Assembly (NCBI RefSeq): GCF_001922305.1
Contig: NZ_CP018839.1
Location: forward strand, 1,736,001 to 1,800,000
Source: Thauera chlorobenzoica
Lineage (GTDB): Bacteria > Pseudomonadota > Gammaproteobacteria > Burkholderiales > Rhodocyclaceae
Direction of reading: 5' to 3'
DNA: 64,000 bases
The notes beneath the pieces are model-generated. The model was not told the DNA's origin. It worked only from the letters and a program-made list of their open reading frames with translations, and did not search any database. A program made the translations under genes and the position numbers. This document shows positions 34,699 to 44,470 of this stretch, piece after piece; position 1 is the stretch's first letter, and each line of letters begins with the position of its first letter.

Positions 34699-35412
34699 AT
34701 GAACGACAAGCCTTCCGCCCTGATCCACGTGGTCGAAGACGATGCCGCGGTGGCGCGCCTGATCGCTGCCGCGCTCGAGCGCTACGGCTTTCGCCATGCG
34801 TGCTTCGGCCGCGGTGGCGATTTCCTGCGCCAGCTGCGGGTGCAGGCGCCGGATCTGGCCATCCTCGATCTCGGCCTGCCCGACATGGACGGGATGGACG
34901 TGCTGCAGCAGCTGCGCGGCCGTCATCGCTTCGGCCTGCTGATCGTCACCGGGCGCGACGACACCCACGACCGCGTGATGGGGCTGGAGCTGGGGGCCGA
35001 CGACTACGTGGTGAAGCCCTTCGAGCCGCGCGAACTGATTGCCCGCGTGCGCAGCATCCTGCGCCGCTATCAGCCGCTGGCGGCGGGCGAGGCCGAGGCG
35101 CCGCGGGCGGCGAGCTTCGCCGGCTGGCGCTTCGAGTGCGCGACCCAGCGCCTGATTTCGCCCGCGGGCGGGGAAGAGACCCTGAGCCTGGCCGAAGCGC
35201 AGCTGCTGACCGCCTTCCTCGAACGTCCCAACCAGATCCTGTCGCGCGAACAGCTGCTTGCCGGGCGCGACGTGTGCGCCCTCGACCGCAGCATCGACCT
35301 GCGCGTGTCGCGCCTGCGCAAGCGCTTCGAGCAGGGCGGGCACAGCGGCAAGTTCATCAAGACGGTGTATGGCGCGGGCTATCTGCTGGCGGCTCCGGTG
35401 AGCTGGTGCTGA
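34699..35412 (+). CDS. OmpR/PhoB-family response regulator
   Basis: A 237-residue DNA-binding regulator. The receiver domain has acidic pair ED in HVVEDDAAVARLI, phospho-acceptor Asp57 in LAILDLGLPDMDGMD, Thr in LLIVTGRDD and Lys in DDYVVKPFEPRELI; the C-terminal winged helix includes SLAEAQLLTAFLERPNQILS and RVSRLRKRFEQ...IKTVYGAGYLL. Start ATG 34699. Presumed partner of the hybrid kinase upstream; a phosphotransfer protein may be needed between them. Confidence 0.92.
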   Translation: MNDKPSALIHVVEDDAAVARLIAAALERYGFRHACFGRGGDFLRQLRVQAPDLAILDLGLPDMDGMDVLQQLRGRHRFGLLIVTGRDDTHDRVMGLELGADDYVVKPFEPRELIARVRSILRRYQPLAAGEAEAPRAASFAGWRFECATQRLISPAGGEETLSLAEAQLLTAFLERPNQILSREQLLAGRDVCALDRSIDLRVSRLRKRFEQGGHSGKFIKTVYGAGYLLAAPVSWC

Positions 35413-35428
35413 GTGGCCGGGCTTCACC

Positions 35429-35478
35429 TTGACAGGGCGTCAAAAAGAAATAGAGTTGCGAATTGTTCGCGATAATGG
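35429..35478 (+). promoter_or_regulatory. Sigma-70 promoter with overlapping operator-like palindrome
   Basis: TTGACA (35429-35434), a 16-base spacer and TAGAGT (35451-35456) form a strong promoter for the DUF6746 gene. Next to it, GCGAATTGTTCGC (35458-35470) is a perfect palindrome with a three-base centre followed by GATAATGG, which together resemble a Fur box covering the transcription start. Confidence 0.55.
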
Positions 35479-35548
35479 GTCGCGCCGCGGATCGGCGCCG
35501 CAGGGCCCGGATGCGCGTGCCACCTCCCCGTTCCGAAAAGGAAGACAG

Positions 35549-35923
35549 ATGAAAAAACTGATTGCCGCCGGCCTTGTCGCCGCGCTCGGCCTCGTCTCCA
35601 CGCTGCCGGTGGCGGCAGCCGAAGACGGCGGCCACTTCAAGGGCAAGCCGGCGGAAACCCTGACGCAGGCCGCGGCCAATTTTTCCGAGTACAACCACAA
35701 GCTGCAGGCCATTCTCGATGGCGAAGTCAGCGATTCCGACCTGGCCGAGGTGCACATCCTCACCTATACGCTGGAAAACGCGCTGAAGAAGATCAACGCG
35801 GACATGGACGCCCTCGCCGACACGCTCGAAGCGGTGCATAAGGCGTCCGAGAAGCTCGACCGCGCGGCGGTGATCGAGCGCGGGCGCGAGTACCTGTCGG
35901 TGTCCCGCCAGATCGTCAAGTAA
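35549..35923 (+). CDS. DUF6746-family periplasmic protein
   Basis: 124 residues: signal peptide (KKLIAAGLVAALGLVSTLPV, cleavage near AAAE), then an all-helical periplasmic domain with GGHFKGKPAETLTQA, NFSEYNHKLQAIL, DLAEVHILTYTLENALKKIN and a heptad-like C-terminus. The pattern HFKGKPAxTL and EVHxLTYTLENAL fits DUF6746; no function is known. CCGAAAAGGAAGACAG supplies the ribosome site. Lies between the response regulator and a convergent iron receptor; the possible Fur site suggests an iron link. Confidence 0.75.
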   Translation: MKKLIAAGLVAALGLVSTLPVAAAEDGGHFKGKPAETLTQAAANFSEYNHKLQAILDGEVSDSDLAEVHILTYTLENALKKINADMDALADTLEAVHKASEKLDRAAVIERGREYLSVSRQIVK

Positions 35924-35963
35924 GCCGAAGCGGTAACGGGGCGCGCCCGGCGGGCGCACCCAG

Positions 35964-35997
35964 CATGAAAAAAGCGCCTTTCGGCGCTTTTTTCATG
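35964..35997. terminator. Bidirectional Rho-independent terminator
   Basis: A 34-base perfect inverted repeat (15-base arms, TTTC loop): CATGAAAAAAGCGCC and its complement. It gives a U-tract on both strands and so can stop both the DUF6746 transcript and the convergent receptor transcript. Confidence 0.92.
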
Positions 35998-36060
35998 CTC
36001 GCCCCGCAGCGGGCTTGCGGACCCGGCGCACGGCGTGTCCGCGCCGCGCGCCGGAAGAGA

Positions 36061-38178
36061 TCAGAAGCTGTACTTGGCCCCGATCTCGTAGCTGCGCTCG
36101 GGGCCGACGTAGATGCCCTGGCGCAGGCTGGCGATGTAGTGCTCGTCGGCGAGGTTCTTCACCGCACCGAACACGCTCAGCTGCTTGTTGATGGTGTAGC
36201 TCGCGGTCAGGTCGGCGGTGGTGTAGGCGTCCATCTTGCCGGTGAAGAAGCCGGAGGTGTTTTCCTTCAGCGCCCGCGAGTTGGTGGCGTCGGTGTATTG
36301 CTCATCGACGTAGTTGATGCTCAAGGCCGTCTTCAGCGGCCCGGACTTGTAGCCCAGGATCAGGTTGGCGACCCATTCCGGGGTGTAGGTGACGCGGTTG
36401 CCATCGGGAATGTCGAGGCTGCCGTTCGCCTTGTAGCGGTTGCCGACGAACTCGGCGTCCGGAATGTAGGTGGCGTTGGCGTCGATGCTGAAGCCGCGGC
36501 CGAAGTCGTAGCCGATCGCCGCTTCCAGGCCCTGGTGTAGGGTTTCGCCGCCGTTGGTGGTCTGGAACAGCGAATTGCTGTTGGCGGGGATGATCTGGTT
36601 GTCGAAGTCCATGCGGAAGGCGGTGACTTCGTAACGCAGCCGCGCGTTGCTGCCGCGCACGCCGATCTCGACGTTGACCGAGCGCTCGGCGTCGAGCTGC
36701 TGGTCCGACAGCCCGTTCAGCGCATCGCCGTTGAGCGCCGGCGAGAACGCTTTGTAGACGCCGCCGTAGAGCTGCGCCATCGGCGCGAGCTGGAAGGTGG
36801 CGCCGATCCCGGGCATGACCTCGGTATTGGAGGTGTCGGCCTTGTTGCCCTGGGCTGCGGTCTTGCGCCGGTCCTTGCGGGTCTGTTCGTAGTTCTCGAT
36901 GCGCACCCCCGGGGTGACCGCGAGGCGGTCGTTGATGATGAAGCGGTTCTGTGCGAACAAGGCGTAGCTCTTGGCGGCATCGACCACGTCCTTCGCGATC
37001 GTGCCGGTGCGCGGCGTGGCGCGCGTGGCCTGGATGGTCTGGTCGACCATCTCCTCGTCCATGAAGCGGATCCCGAGCTCGGTCTCGTTGCGCATGCCGA
37101 AGCTGTTGTGGGCGATGTTGAGCCGGCTATCGATGCCGAAGCGGTCGAAGGAGCGGTTGTTGCCATTGACGCTGTCGCTGTAGTTCCACTGCGTCAGGCC
37201 ATTCACGATCTTGGTCGGCGCATCCTTGACCGTGCCGAAGCGCCAGTAGTCGCGGAACATCTCGCTCCAGTACACCAGGGTGCTCAGCGTGGTGTCGGCG
37301 TTGATGGTCCATTCATGGTTGATGTCGAACGAGCGGCGCTCGGTCAGGAACCAGTCGTCGGGCGCGGGGTTGAAGCCGGCTTCGGCGCGGTAGGCGTCGA
37401 GGAAGACGCCGCGGTAGGAGATGTTGGCGTCGTTTTCGTAGTTGGTGAACTTGACCCCGATCCACTGCTTGTCGCCGAGCGCCATGCCGCCCTTGACCAT
37501 CAGGTCCTGCATCTCGAAATCCTTGTCCTGGAAGCCGTCGCTGCGCGCGCCGGTAAACACCAGGCCGCCGATCGCCTCGCCGGAGGGCGACTGGCCACCC
37601 GCCTCGAGGGTCGCTTCGCGGTAGCCGTGCGAGCCGATGCGCCCGGACACCGACACCCCCGGTGCGGGGGTCTTGGTCTTGTAGTTGATCACGCCGCCGA
37701 TGGTGCTCGGGCCGTAGCGCAGCGAGGCTGCACCCTTGAGCACTTCGATGCTCTCCATGCGCTGGATGCGCGGGTTGTAATAGCGGGCATTGCCGACGAA
37801 CAGGCCTGGTGCGACCGGAACCCCGTCTTCGAGGATCAGCGTCTTGTAGTCGGCGGCGCTCAGGCCGCGCATGCCGATGTTGCCGACGATGGCGCTTTCT
37901 TCCTCGGGCTTGATGACGATGCCGGGCACGCTCTTGAGCGCGGCCTCGGTGGACAGGGGCTGGGACTGCTCGAGATCTTCCTTGGTGACGATATTGACCG
38001 CCCCGGGGATCTTCTTGACCGCCTCGGCATCGCTGCCGACGACGTCGATGCGGGGCAGCTGGACCTCGGCCGCGGTGGCGAGCGCGGACAGCTGGAAGGT
38101 GGCGGCGACGGCGAGCGTGAGTCGCGTCAGGCGCAGCGGGGAATGGAGCGTGCTAGCTGGTGAAGTCTTGCAATTCAT
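36061..38178 (-). CDS. TonB-dependent receptor, FecA-like without STN domain
   Basis: A 705-residue outer-membrane receptor. Signal peptide (LTLAVAATFQLSALATAAE), plug (PGAVNIVTKEDLEQSQPLST; GNIGMRGLSAADYKTLILED; IEVLKGAASLRYGPSTIGGV) and barrel ending SYEIGAKYSF. The plug region resembles ferric dicitrate receptors of the FecA group, but the signal peptide leads straight into the plug, so it is not a transducer. No fecIR genes adjoin it. A Fur-like palindrome lies about 135 bases upstream. Confidence 0.9.
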   Translation of the reverse strand: MNCKTSPASTLHSPLRLTRLTLAVAATFQLSALATAAEVQLPRIDVVGSDAEAVKKIPGAVNIVTKEDLEQSQPLSTEAALKSVPGIVIKPEEESAIVGNIGMRGLSAADYKTLILEDGVPVAPGLFVGNARYYNPRIQRMESIEVLKGAASLRYGPSTIGGVINYKTKTPAPGVSVSGRIGSHGYREATLEAGGQSPSGEAIGGLVFTGARSDGFQDKDFEMQDLMVKGGMALGDKQWIGVKFTNYENDANISYRGVFLDAYRAEAGFNPAPDDWFLTERRSFDINHEWTINADTTLSTLVYWSEMFRDYWRFGTVKDAPTKIVNGLTQWNYSDSVNGNNRSFDRFGIDSRLNIAHNSFGMRNETELGIRFMDEEMVDQTIQATRATPRTGTIAKDVVDAAKSYALFAQNRFIINDRLAVTPGVRIENYEQTRKDRRKTAAQGNKADTSNTEVMPGIGATFQLAPMAQLYGGVYKAFSPALNGDALNGLSDQQLDAERSVNVEIGVRGSNARLRYEVTAFRMDFDNQIIPANSNSLFQTTNGGETLHQGLEAAIGYDFGRGFSIDANATYIPDAEFVGNRYKANGSLDIPDGNRVTYTPEWVANLILGYKSGPLKTALSINYVDEQYTDATNSRALKENTSGFFTGKMDAYTTADLTASYTINKQLSVFGAVKNLADEHYIASLRQGIYVGPERSYEIGAKYSF

Positions 38179-38312
38179 CAGTCGGTCCTTGCGGCATGAA
38201 TCTGGCTGGCTTGCCGCAAGGACGCGACTGGCTGGCTGGTGGGGAGGAAGTGGGCGTCCAGCGCCCGGGTACGAGAACGGCTTTCTCGGGGCAATTATAC
38301 AGCGGTGTTACA

Positions 38313-38331
38313 AATGACAACTATTTTCATT
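38313..38331 (-). promoter_or_regulatory. Fur-box-like palindrome upstream of FecA-like receptor
   Basis: AATGACAACTATTTTCATT has AATGA/TCATT arms around an AT-rich centre, 19 bases long as expected for Fur, within an AT-rich stretch of the receptor's upstream region. Confidence 0.55.
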
Positions 38332-38371
38332 AACTTTGTTGGATTGTTGCAACACCTCGCCCGAGCGGGCC

Positions 38372-39826
38372 TCACCCCCCGGCCTGCCAGCCGCCGCCCA
38401 ATGCCCGGTAGAGGTCGACCGCGCCGCTCAGCCGCGCCAGGCGCAGCTGCACGAGCTGGTCCTGCGCGGCGAACAGCGCGCGCTGGGCGTCGAGCACGGC
38501 GAGCAGGCCGTCGGCACCTTCGCGGTAGCGCAGTTCCGACAGGCGCAGGCTGCGCCGGGCTTCGGTGAGGATCTCGCGCTGGGCGCTTTCCTGGCGGGCA
38601 TCGCGGGCCGTGTTGGCGAGGGCGTCCTCGACTTCCTTGAGTGCGGTGAGGACTGTCTGCCGATGGGCTTCGACCAGTTCGCGCTGGCGCGAGCGCTGGA
38701 TGTCGACGTCGGCGGCAAGGCGGCCGCCGTCGAAGATCGTCTGCAGCAGCGCAGCCGACAGCGACAGCACGCTGTTGCGCCCGGCCAGCGCCAGCAGCTC
38801 GGCGCTGCTGGTGGCGGCGCCGGCCGTCAGGCTGATCGCGGGCAGCAGCGCGGCGCGTGCCGCGGCGAGGTTGGCGGCGGCGGCGGCAAGCGCGGCTTCG
38901 TTCGCGGCGATGTCGGGGCGGCGCAGCAGCAGCTCCGAAGGCAGCCCGGCATCGATGACGGGGACGTGCAGCTCGGCGAGGCGCGCGCCGGCGGCGAAGC
39001 CGGTCTGCGGCGGGTGCCCGAGCAGGATGGCGAGCGCCGAGCGGGTTTGGCGCAACGAGACTTCGAGCGGCTCGATCGCCTTGCGCTGGGCGAGCACGGT
39101 GCTGCGCTGCTGGCTCAGATCGAGCGCGGAGGCAGCGCCGTGGTCGTAGCGCGCCTGGACGACGCGCAGCACGCGCTCGGCGATCGCCAGGTTCTGACGT
39201 GCGATGTCGACGCGCTCTGCCAGCGTCAGGCCCTGGAACCACAGGGTGGCGACGTTGGCCGCCATCGACAGGCGTGCAGCCTTGTGATCGAAGCGGGTCG
39301 CGGCGAGGCTGGCGCGGCTGGCGTCGCGGGTGGCGGCCAGCCGCCCCCACAGGTCGATCTCGTAGCGGGCGTTGAGGCTGGCGCTGGTGGACGCGGATTC
39401 GTCACCTTCGGCATTGTGGACACCGCTGCCGCCGCCCAGCGCCAGCGAGGGCAGCAGCGAGGCGCCGGCCTGGCGCAGCGCCAGCTCGGCCTGCACGACG
39501 CGCTCGGCCTGGATCCGCAGGTCGGGGGCGGAGAGCATCGCCTCGGCGACCAGCGCATCGAGTTGCGGCGAGCCGAAGCCCTGCCACCAGGTGTCGGCAA
39601 TGCTTGACGCGGCGCTGGCTGACGGCTCGCTCCATGCGGCGGGCAGGGCAATGTCGGGGCGCACGAGCGGCTCGGTGACGGCGCAGCCGCCGAGGATGCT
39701 CGCGGCCAGCAGGCCGAGGGCGAGGCGGCGGGTCGGGCGCGGACGCTTTGTGGCAAGGGCGTGGATGGAAAGGGGCCGGGGCTGCGGTGGGGGAGGCGTG
39801 AGCATGTTGGGGAGACGCGGTTTCAT
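38372..39826 (-). CDS. NodT/OprM-type outer-membrane efflux lipoprotein
   Basis: TolC-superfamily outer-membrane channel of 484 residues. Lipoprotein signal with lipobox L-G-G-C and Cys48 (start possibly at Met8, giving a shorter signal), then two OEP repeats: [20 protein letters not shown] in the first half and [20 protein letters not shown] plus [20 protein letters not shown] in the second. Overlaps macB by four bases; completes a tripartite pump with MacA and MacB. Promoter presumably upstream of macA. Confidence 0.9.
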   Translation of the reverse strand: MKPRLPNMLTPPPPQPRPLSIHALATKRPRPTRRLALGLLAASILGGCAVTEPLVRPDIALPAAWSEPSASAASSIADTWWQGFGSPQLDALVAEAMLSAPDLRIQAERVVQAELALRQAGASLLPSLALGGGSGVHNAEGDESASTSASLNARYEIDLWGRLAATRDASRASLAATRFDHKAARLSMAANVATLWFQGLTLAERVDIARQNLAIAERVLRVVQARYDHGAASALDLSQQRSTVLAQRKAIEPLEVSLRQTRSALAILLGHPPQTGFAAGARLAELHVPVIDAGLPSELLLRRPDIAANEAALAAAAANLAAARAALLPAISLTAGAATSSAELLALAGRNSVLSLSAALLQTIFDGGRLAADVDIQRSRQRELVEAHRQTVLTALKEVEDALANTARDARQESAQREILTEARRSLRLSELRYREGADGLLAVLDAQRALFAAQDQLVQLRLARLSGAVDLYRALGGGWQAGG

Positions 39827-41796
39827 TCCGAGGCGAGGGCGACCACCGGGTCGAGGCGGGCGGCCTTGCGCGCGGGCAGGTAGCCGAACACCAGGCCGGT
39901 GAGGAAGGCGCAGCTGAAGGCGAGCACCACCGGCGCGAGCGAATACTGCACCGCGGTGCCGAAGCGCGCGATGATCGCCGCGCTGCCGAGGCCGACGACG
40001 ACGCCGATCAGCCCGCCGACGGCGGACACCACCAGGGCCTCGATCAGGAACTGCTGCAGGATGTTCTTCATGCGTGCGCCGGTGGCCATGCGGATGCCGA
40101 TCTCGCGGGTGCGCTCGGTGACCGACACCAGCATGATGTTCATCACCCCGATGCCGCCGACCAGCAGCGAGATCGCCGCCACCGTGCCGAGCAGGATCGT
40201 GAGCGTGTTCTGCGTCTCCGACACGGTGTCGATCACCGAGGCCATGTTGCGGATCTGGAAGTCCTCGACGCCGTGGCGCGCCAGCAACAGGCTGCTCACC
40301 TCGGCCTGGGTGTCGTCGATGCGGGCGACGTCCTCCACGGCGACGGTGACGTTGCGCAAAAAGCGCTGGCCGGTGATGCGCAGGCTGCCGGTGGTGTAGG
40401 GGACGAAGACGATGTCGTCCTGGTCCTGGCCCCAGGGGGTGGCGCCCTTCGGGGTCATCGTGCCGACGACCTGGAAGGGGATGTTGTTGACCAGCACGAA
40501 CTGGCCGACCGCATCGCCGGCGGGAAACAGCGCCCCGGCCACGGTCTGGCCGAGCACGGCGACGGTGGCGTAGCGCGCCTCGTCCTCGGCGCTGAAGAAG
40601 GTGCCGCTGGCGGGCGCCCAGTTGCGCGCGAGAACGTAGTCCGCCGAGGTGCCGTTGACGCTGCTGCGGTGGTCGGTGTTGCCCGCGCGCAGGGTGATCG
40701 TGCCGCCCTGCTCGGGCACCGAGGCGAGCACGTTGGGCAGGGTTGCGATCGCGCGCACGTCCTCGATCACCAGCGTCGCCGGGGCATCGCGGCCGCGGGT
40801 GTTGGGCGCGCCGGGGCGCACGGTGAGGAGGTTGGTGCCCATCGCGCTGACCTGGTCGATGACTTTCTGCTTCGAGCCGTCGCCGATTGCGAGCATGGCG
40901 ATCACCGAAGCCACGCCGATGACGATGCCGAGCAGGGTGAGGGTGGTGCGGAACAGGTTCGCGCGCAGCGCACGCAGGGCGCTGCGGGTGGCTTCGAGGA
41001 CGTCGGACAGGGGCGAGGTCCGGTCGATGTGCGGGGCGAAGTCGGGCTCGGGGCCGGGCGGCGGGTGCGGGCCGGGATCGGCGACGATGCGCCCGTCGCG
41101 GATCTCGATGATGCGGCTGGCCTGCTCGGCGACCTCGCGCTCGTGGGTGATGAGGATGATCGTGTGGCCGGCCGCGGACAGTTCGCCGAGCAGCTTCATG
41201 ACGTCGGCGCCGCTCTTGCTGTCGAGCGCGCCGGTGGGTTCGTCGGCGAGGATGATGCGCCCGCCGTTCATCAGCGCGCGCGCGATCGACACGCGCTGCT
41301 GCTGGCCGCCGGAGAGCTGGCCGGGGCGGTGCGCGCTGCGCTCGGCCAGGCCCAGGGTGGCGAGCAGGTGTTCGGCGCGGGCGTGGCGCTCGGTGCGCGG
41401 CATGCCCGAGTAGATCGCCGGCACTTCGACGTTGTCGCGCGCGCTGGCGCCGCCGATCAGGTTGTAGCTCTGGAACACGAAGCCGAAGGCTTCGCGGCGC
41501 AGGCGGGCGAGGCGGTCGCGGTCGAAGCCGGCGACGTCCTCGCCCATGAAGCGGTAGTGGCCGGCGGTGGGCCGGTCGAGGCAGCCGAGGATGTTCATCA
41601 GCGTGGACTTGCCCGAGCCCGAGGCGCCGACGATGGCGACGAACTCGCCGGGGTAGATGGCGAGGTCGATGCCGTGCAGCACGCGGGTCTCGATCTCGCC
41701 GTTGACGAAGCTGCGGGTGATGCCGGAGAGCTCGATCAGCGGCGTCGGTGCCGGGGCCGGTGCGTGCGCGGCGGCGGGAAGGGGTTCGCGCTTCAT
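39823..41796 (-). CDS. macB: MacB-type ABC transporter (ATPase-permease fusion)
   Basis: A 657-residue mechanotransmission ABC protein. N-terminal ATPase: Walker [18 protein letters not shown]-loop FQSYNL, signature [15 protein letters not shown], Walker [12 protein letters not shown]-loop ITHE. Then a transmembrane helix near 285, MacB periplasmic core domain (about 300-530), and three C-terminal helices of the FtsX domain ([20 protein letters not shown] onward). Exports macrolides, peptides or siderophores in homologues. Four-base overlaps with both neighbours show strict translational coupling. Confidence 0.94.
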   Translation of the reverse strand: MKREPLPAAAHAPAPAPTPLIELSGITRSFVNGEIETRVLHGIDLAIYPGEFVAIVGASGSGKSTLMNILGCLDRPTAGHYRFMGEDVAGFDRDRLARLRREAFGFVFQSYNLIGGASARDNVEVPAIYSGMPRTERHARAEHLLATLGLAERSAHRPGQLSGGQQQRVSIARALMNGGRIILADEPTGALDSKSGADVMKLLGELSAAGHTIILITHEREVAEQASRIIEIRDGRIVADPGPHPPPGPEPDFAPHIDRTSPLSDVLEATRSALRALRANLFRTTLTLLGIVIGVASVIAMLAIGDGSKQKVIDQVSAMGTNLLTVRPGAPNTRGRDAPATLVIEDVRAIATLPNVLASVPEQGGTITLRAGNTDHRSSVNGTSADYVLARNWAPASGTFFSAEDEARYATVAVLGQTVAGALFPAGDAVGQFVLVNNIPFQVVGTMTPKGATPWGQDQDDIVFVPYTTGSLRITGQRFLRNVTVAVEDVARIDDTQAEVSSLLLARHGVEDFQIRNMASVIDTVSETQNTLTILLGTVAAISLLVGGIGVMNIMLVSVTERTREIGIRMATGARMKNILQQFLIEALVVSAVGGLIGVVVGLGSAAIIARFGTAVQYSLAPVVLAFSCAFLTGLVFGYLPARKAARLDPVVALASE

Positions 41797-43088
41797 AGTC
41801 GGGGCGTCCTTTGCGGACGGCTGCCGGCGGCGCCGACGGCCAGCCCGGAGACCACGCGCTCGCCTTCTGCCAGGCCCGACAGCACCTGGGCCTGGACGCG
41901 GTTGGAAACGCCGAGTTCGATGCTGCGCTCTTCGAGTGTGCCTTGTGCGCCGACGACCTTGACCGTGCCTTTGGCCGGTGTGGCGGGCGGGGCGGCGGCG
42001 CCCGGGCGGGGTGCGCTTCCCTGGCCGCGGCCCGGGCCGCCGGTACTGCCGTTGGTGCGCGCGCCGGCCTGGGCTGGGCGTGGGGCGCCCTGGGCGAGCG
42101 CCGCCATCGGGATCAGCAGCGCATCCTCGGCCTGGGCGACGACGAAGAAGACCTGTGCGGTCATCTGCGTCATCAGCCGGCCGTCGGCGTTGGGGACGTC
42201 GAACAAGGCGTTGTAGAGCACGACGTTGTTGGTCACGGTGGGGGTCGGCTCGATCTTTTCCAGGGTGCCGTACCAGCGCTTGCCGCTGCCGCCGAGGGTG
42301 GTGAAGTAGGCCTCCATGCCCAGTTTCAGGCGGCCGATGTCCGCTTCCGAGACCTGGGTCTGCACCGTCATCGTGCTCAGGTCGGCGATGCGCATCACCA
42401 CCGGCGCCTGCTGGTTGGTGTTCAGGGTCTGGCCCTGGCGGGCGGTGATCGACACCACCGTGCCCTTCATCGGCGACAGGATGCGGGCGTACTGGAGGTT
42501 GGCTTGGTCGGCGCGCAGGGTCGATTCGATCTGCTCGATCTGCGCGTGCAAGGCCTCGAGCTGGGCGGCGGCCGACTGCGCCGTGGCTTCGGCGGTCTGC
42601 AGGCTTTCCGCGGTGGTGGCGTCCTCGGCCATCAGCGCCTGCTGGCGGCGCAACTGGATGCGGGCGAGCGCGAGCTGGGCTTCACGGTCCTTGAGCTGGG
42701 CACGCAGGTTGTTCAACTGGGCGCGGGAGGCGTCCACCCGGGCGCGGTAGACGGTGGGATCGATGTCGGCGAGTGGCTGGCCTTCCTCGACTTCGCTGCC
42801 CACGTCGACGTGGATCTTGTCGAGCTGGCCCGAGACCTGGGCGCCGACATCGACGTAGTCGCGCGGCTGCAGGGTGCCGGTGGCGGTGACCACGTCCTCC
42901 ACCGTGCCGCGCTGGACGCTGGCGAACTGGTAGGCGGCGAGCGGTTCGCGCTCACCGAAGAGCTGTGACCAGGCCAGCCAGGCGATGGCGGCCAGGGCTG
43001 CGGCGGCACCCGCCAGCAGTGCCCGGCGCCAGCGCGGTGGGGCAGGGCGGGAAGAGGGGGGCCGGGAGGGGGCGGGGACGGTGTTCAT
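41793..43088 (-). CDS. macA: MacA-type periplasmic adaptor (membrane fusion protein)
   Basis: A 431-residue adaptor. Membrane anchor ([20 protein letters not shown]), biotinyl-lipoyl-like halves ([40 protein letters not shown]), an alpha-helical hairpin ([20 protein letters not shown]...[18 protein letters not shown]), beta-barrel, then an extra Gly/Pro/Ala-rich insertion (about 345-380, [18 protein letters not shown]) before the final membrane-proximal domain. ATG 43088 is preferred; the longer frame adds a low-complexity stretch. First gene of macAB-nodT, divergent from the Fur/Irr-like regulator. Confidence 0.92.
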   Translation of the reverse strand: MNTVPAPSRPPSSRPAPPRWRRALLAGAAAALAAIAWLAWSQLFGEREPLAAYQFASVQRGTVEDVVTATGTLQPRDYVDVGAQVSGQLDKIHVDVGSEVEEGQPLADIDPTVYRARVDASRAQLNNLRAQLKDREAQLALARIQLRRQQALMAEDATTAESLQTAEATAQSAAAQLEALHAQIEQIESTLRADQANLQYARILSPMKGTVVSITARQGQTLNTNQQAPVVMRIADLSTMTVQTQVSEADIGRLKLGMEAYFTTLGGSGKRWYGTLEKIEPTPTVTNNVVLYNALFDVPNADGRLMTQMTAQVFFVVAQAEDALLIPMAALAQGAPRPAQAGARTNGSTGGPGRGQGSAPRPGAAAPPATPAKGTVKVVGAQGTLEERSIELGVSNRVQAQVLSGLAEGERVVSGLAVGAAGSRPQRTPRL

Positions 43089-43387
43089 CGTGGTCCGGAG
43101 TGGGTGCCGGGAAGGCGTAGGAGTTGTTGAAAGCGATGAGGTCTTGAGCGCCGCGTGCCGAGCCGTGCGCCGGCTCTGCCCGTCGATCGGCTCGACTCTG
43201 GCGAGGATAGCCGCTGGAGGACCGAAGTTTTGTATCGGAATGCAGACCGCAACGGCTGGCAAGGGTTTCGCACGATGCTTTGCATTGACAGGGGCGGAGG
43301 CGAGGGTTCAGCATTAGACCTGATCCGAAATCGACCGCCAGGCCGCACCGCCGCAGCCGGGCCGGCATCCACGCCACTGTGAATCAG

Positions 43388-43909
43388 ATGAACGCCTATT
43401 CCGCCATCGACGCCACGGCCGATCCCGCCGTCGCAGACCCTCCCTTCAATGCCACGGCCGGCATTGCCGCTGCCGCGGGAGTCGACTGCACCGCCGACGC
43501 CATTGCCTGCCTGCGCCGTTCGGGCGTGCCCGTGACCCAGCAGCGGATCGACATCGCGCGCGTGCTGTTCGAAGCCCCGGTGCATCTGTGTGCCGAGCAG
43601 GTGTGGGATCGCGTGCGGGCGGAGGCGCCCGAAACTTCGCGCGCCACCGTGTACAACACGCTGCGCCTGTTCAGCGAGCTGAAGCTGATCCGCGAACTCT
43701 GCGTCGATCCCCAGCGGATGTTCTACGACTCGACCACGGCGCCGCATTTCCATATGTACAACGTCGATACCGGCGAACTCCGCGACCTCGCCGAAGACGA
43801 GCTGACCGTGCTCGGCCGCCCGCAGTTGCCCGAAGGCGTGGAACTGCAGGAGATCGACGTCGTCGTCCGGGTGCGCAGCCGCCCCGCCGCGCAGCCGGGC
43901 TGCGGCTGA
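43388..43909 (+). CDS. Fur-superfamily regulator (Irr/PerR-like)
   Basis: A 173-residue iron- or peroxide-responsive repressor with an Ala-rich 35-residue N-terminal extension. The winged helix (CLRRSGVPVTQQRIDIARVL; TSRATVYNTLRLFSELKLIR) and the dimer/metal region (DSTTAPHFHMYNVDTGELRD) are clear. The HFH motif matches the HxH metal site of Irr/Fur; the CxxC zinc pairs of many Fur proteins are absent. ATG 43388 used; GTG 43379 possible. Divergent from macAB-nodT, so it may control that operon or itself. It sits between iron loci. Confidence 0.87.
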   Translation: MNAYSAIDATADPAVADPPFNATAGIAAAAGVDCTADAIACLRRSGVPVTQQRIDIARVLFEAPVHLCAEQVWDRVRAEAPETSRATVYNTLRLFSELKLIRELCVDPQRMFYDSTTAPHFHMYNVDTGELRDLAEDELTVLGRPQLPEGVELQEIDVVVRVRSRPAAQPGCG

Positions 43910-43991
43910 GGCGGGGCGGGGCTGGTTTTCCAGCCGCTCTCCGCCGCGCAATCCTGAGCGGCCCTGCCCGGTGCAGGATGCACCGAAACCG

Positions 43992-44022
43992 AGGGGGCGC
44001 CCCAGCAATGGCGGCGCCCCCT
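43992..44022. terminator. GC-rich hairpin between convergent genes
   Basis: AGGGGGCGCC ... GGCGCCCCCT is an exact inverted repeat with about a ten-base loop between the ends of the Fur-type regulator and exbD. No long U-tract follows on either strand, so it may act as a Rho-assisted or weak terminator, or protect mRNA ends. Confidence 0.5.
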
Positions 44023-44050
44023 GTCACGACCGGATGCCGCGTGTCGGCGC

Positions 44051-44470
44051 TCAGTTTTCCGGTACGGTGATGAAGCCCATTTTCTCGACGCCGGCGTTGC
44101 GCGCTTCGCTCATCACTTCGGCGATGACTTCGTAGCGCGTGTTGCGGTCGGCGCGCAGGTGCAGCTCGGGCTGCGGCGTGCGGGCGGCGGCCGCGGCGAG
44201 GCGGGCGGGGAGCGCGACCTTGTCGAGGGCCTCGTTGTTCCAGTACAGCCGGCCGCCCTCGTCGAGGGCGAGGGTGACGGTTTCGGGCTTTTCCTGGTTC
44301 GGCGCGCTGGAGGCCTGGGGCAGATCGATCTTGATCGAATGGGTGAGCAGCGGCGCGGTGATCATGAACACGATCAGCAGCACCAGCATGACGTCGATCA
44401 GCGGCACCATGTTGATGTCGCTCTGCAGCGGGCGGGCGTCGCCCTGGTCGAATCCGCCGAAAGCCATCAT
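44051..44470 (-). CDS. exbD: TonB-system proton channel subunit ExbD
   Basis: A 139-residue ExbD with a single membrane helix ([20 protein letters not shown]) including the conserved Asp26, and a periplasmic domain ending VEKMGFITVPEN. Of two consecutive Met codons the first (44470) overlaps the exbB stop as ATGA. Third gene of tonB-exbB-exbD. Confidence 0.94.
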   Translation of the reverse strand: MMAFGGFDQGDARPLQSDINMVPLIDVMLVLLIVFMITAPLLTHSIKIDLPQASSAPNQEKPETVTLALDEGGRLYWNNEALDKVALPARLAAAAARTPQPELHLRADRNTRYEVIAEVMSEARNAGVEKMGFITVPEN

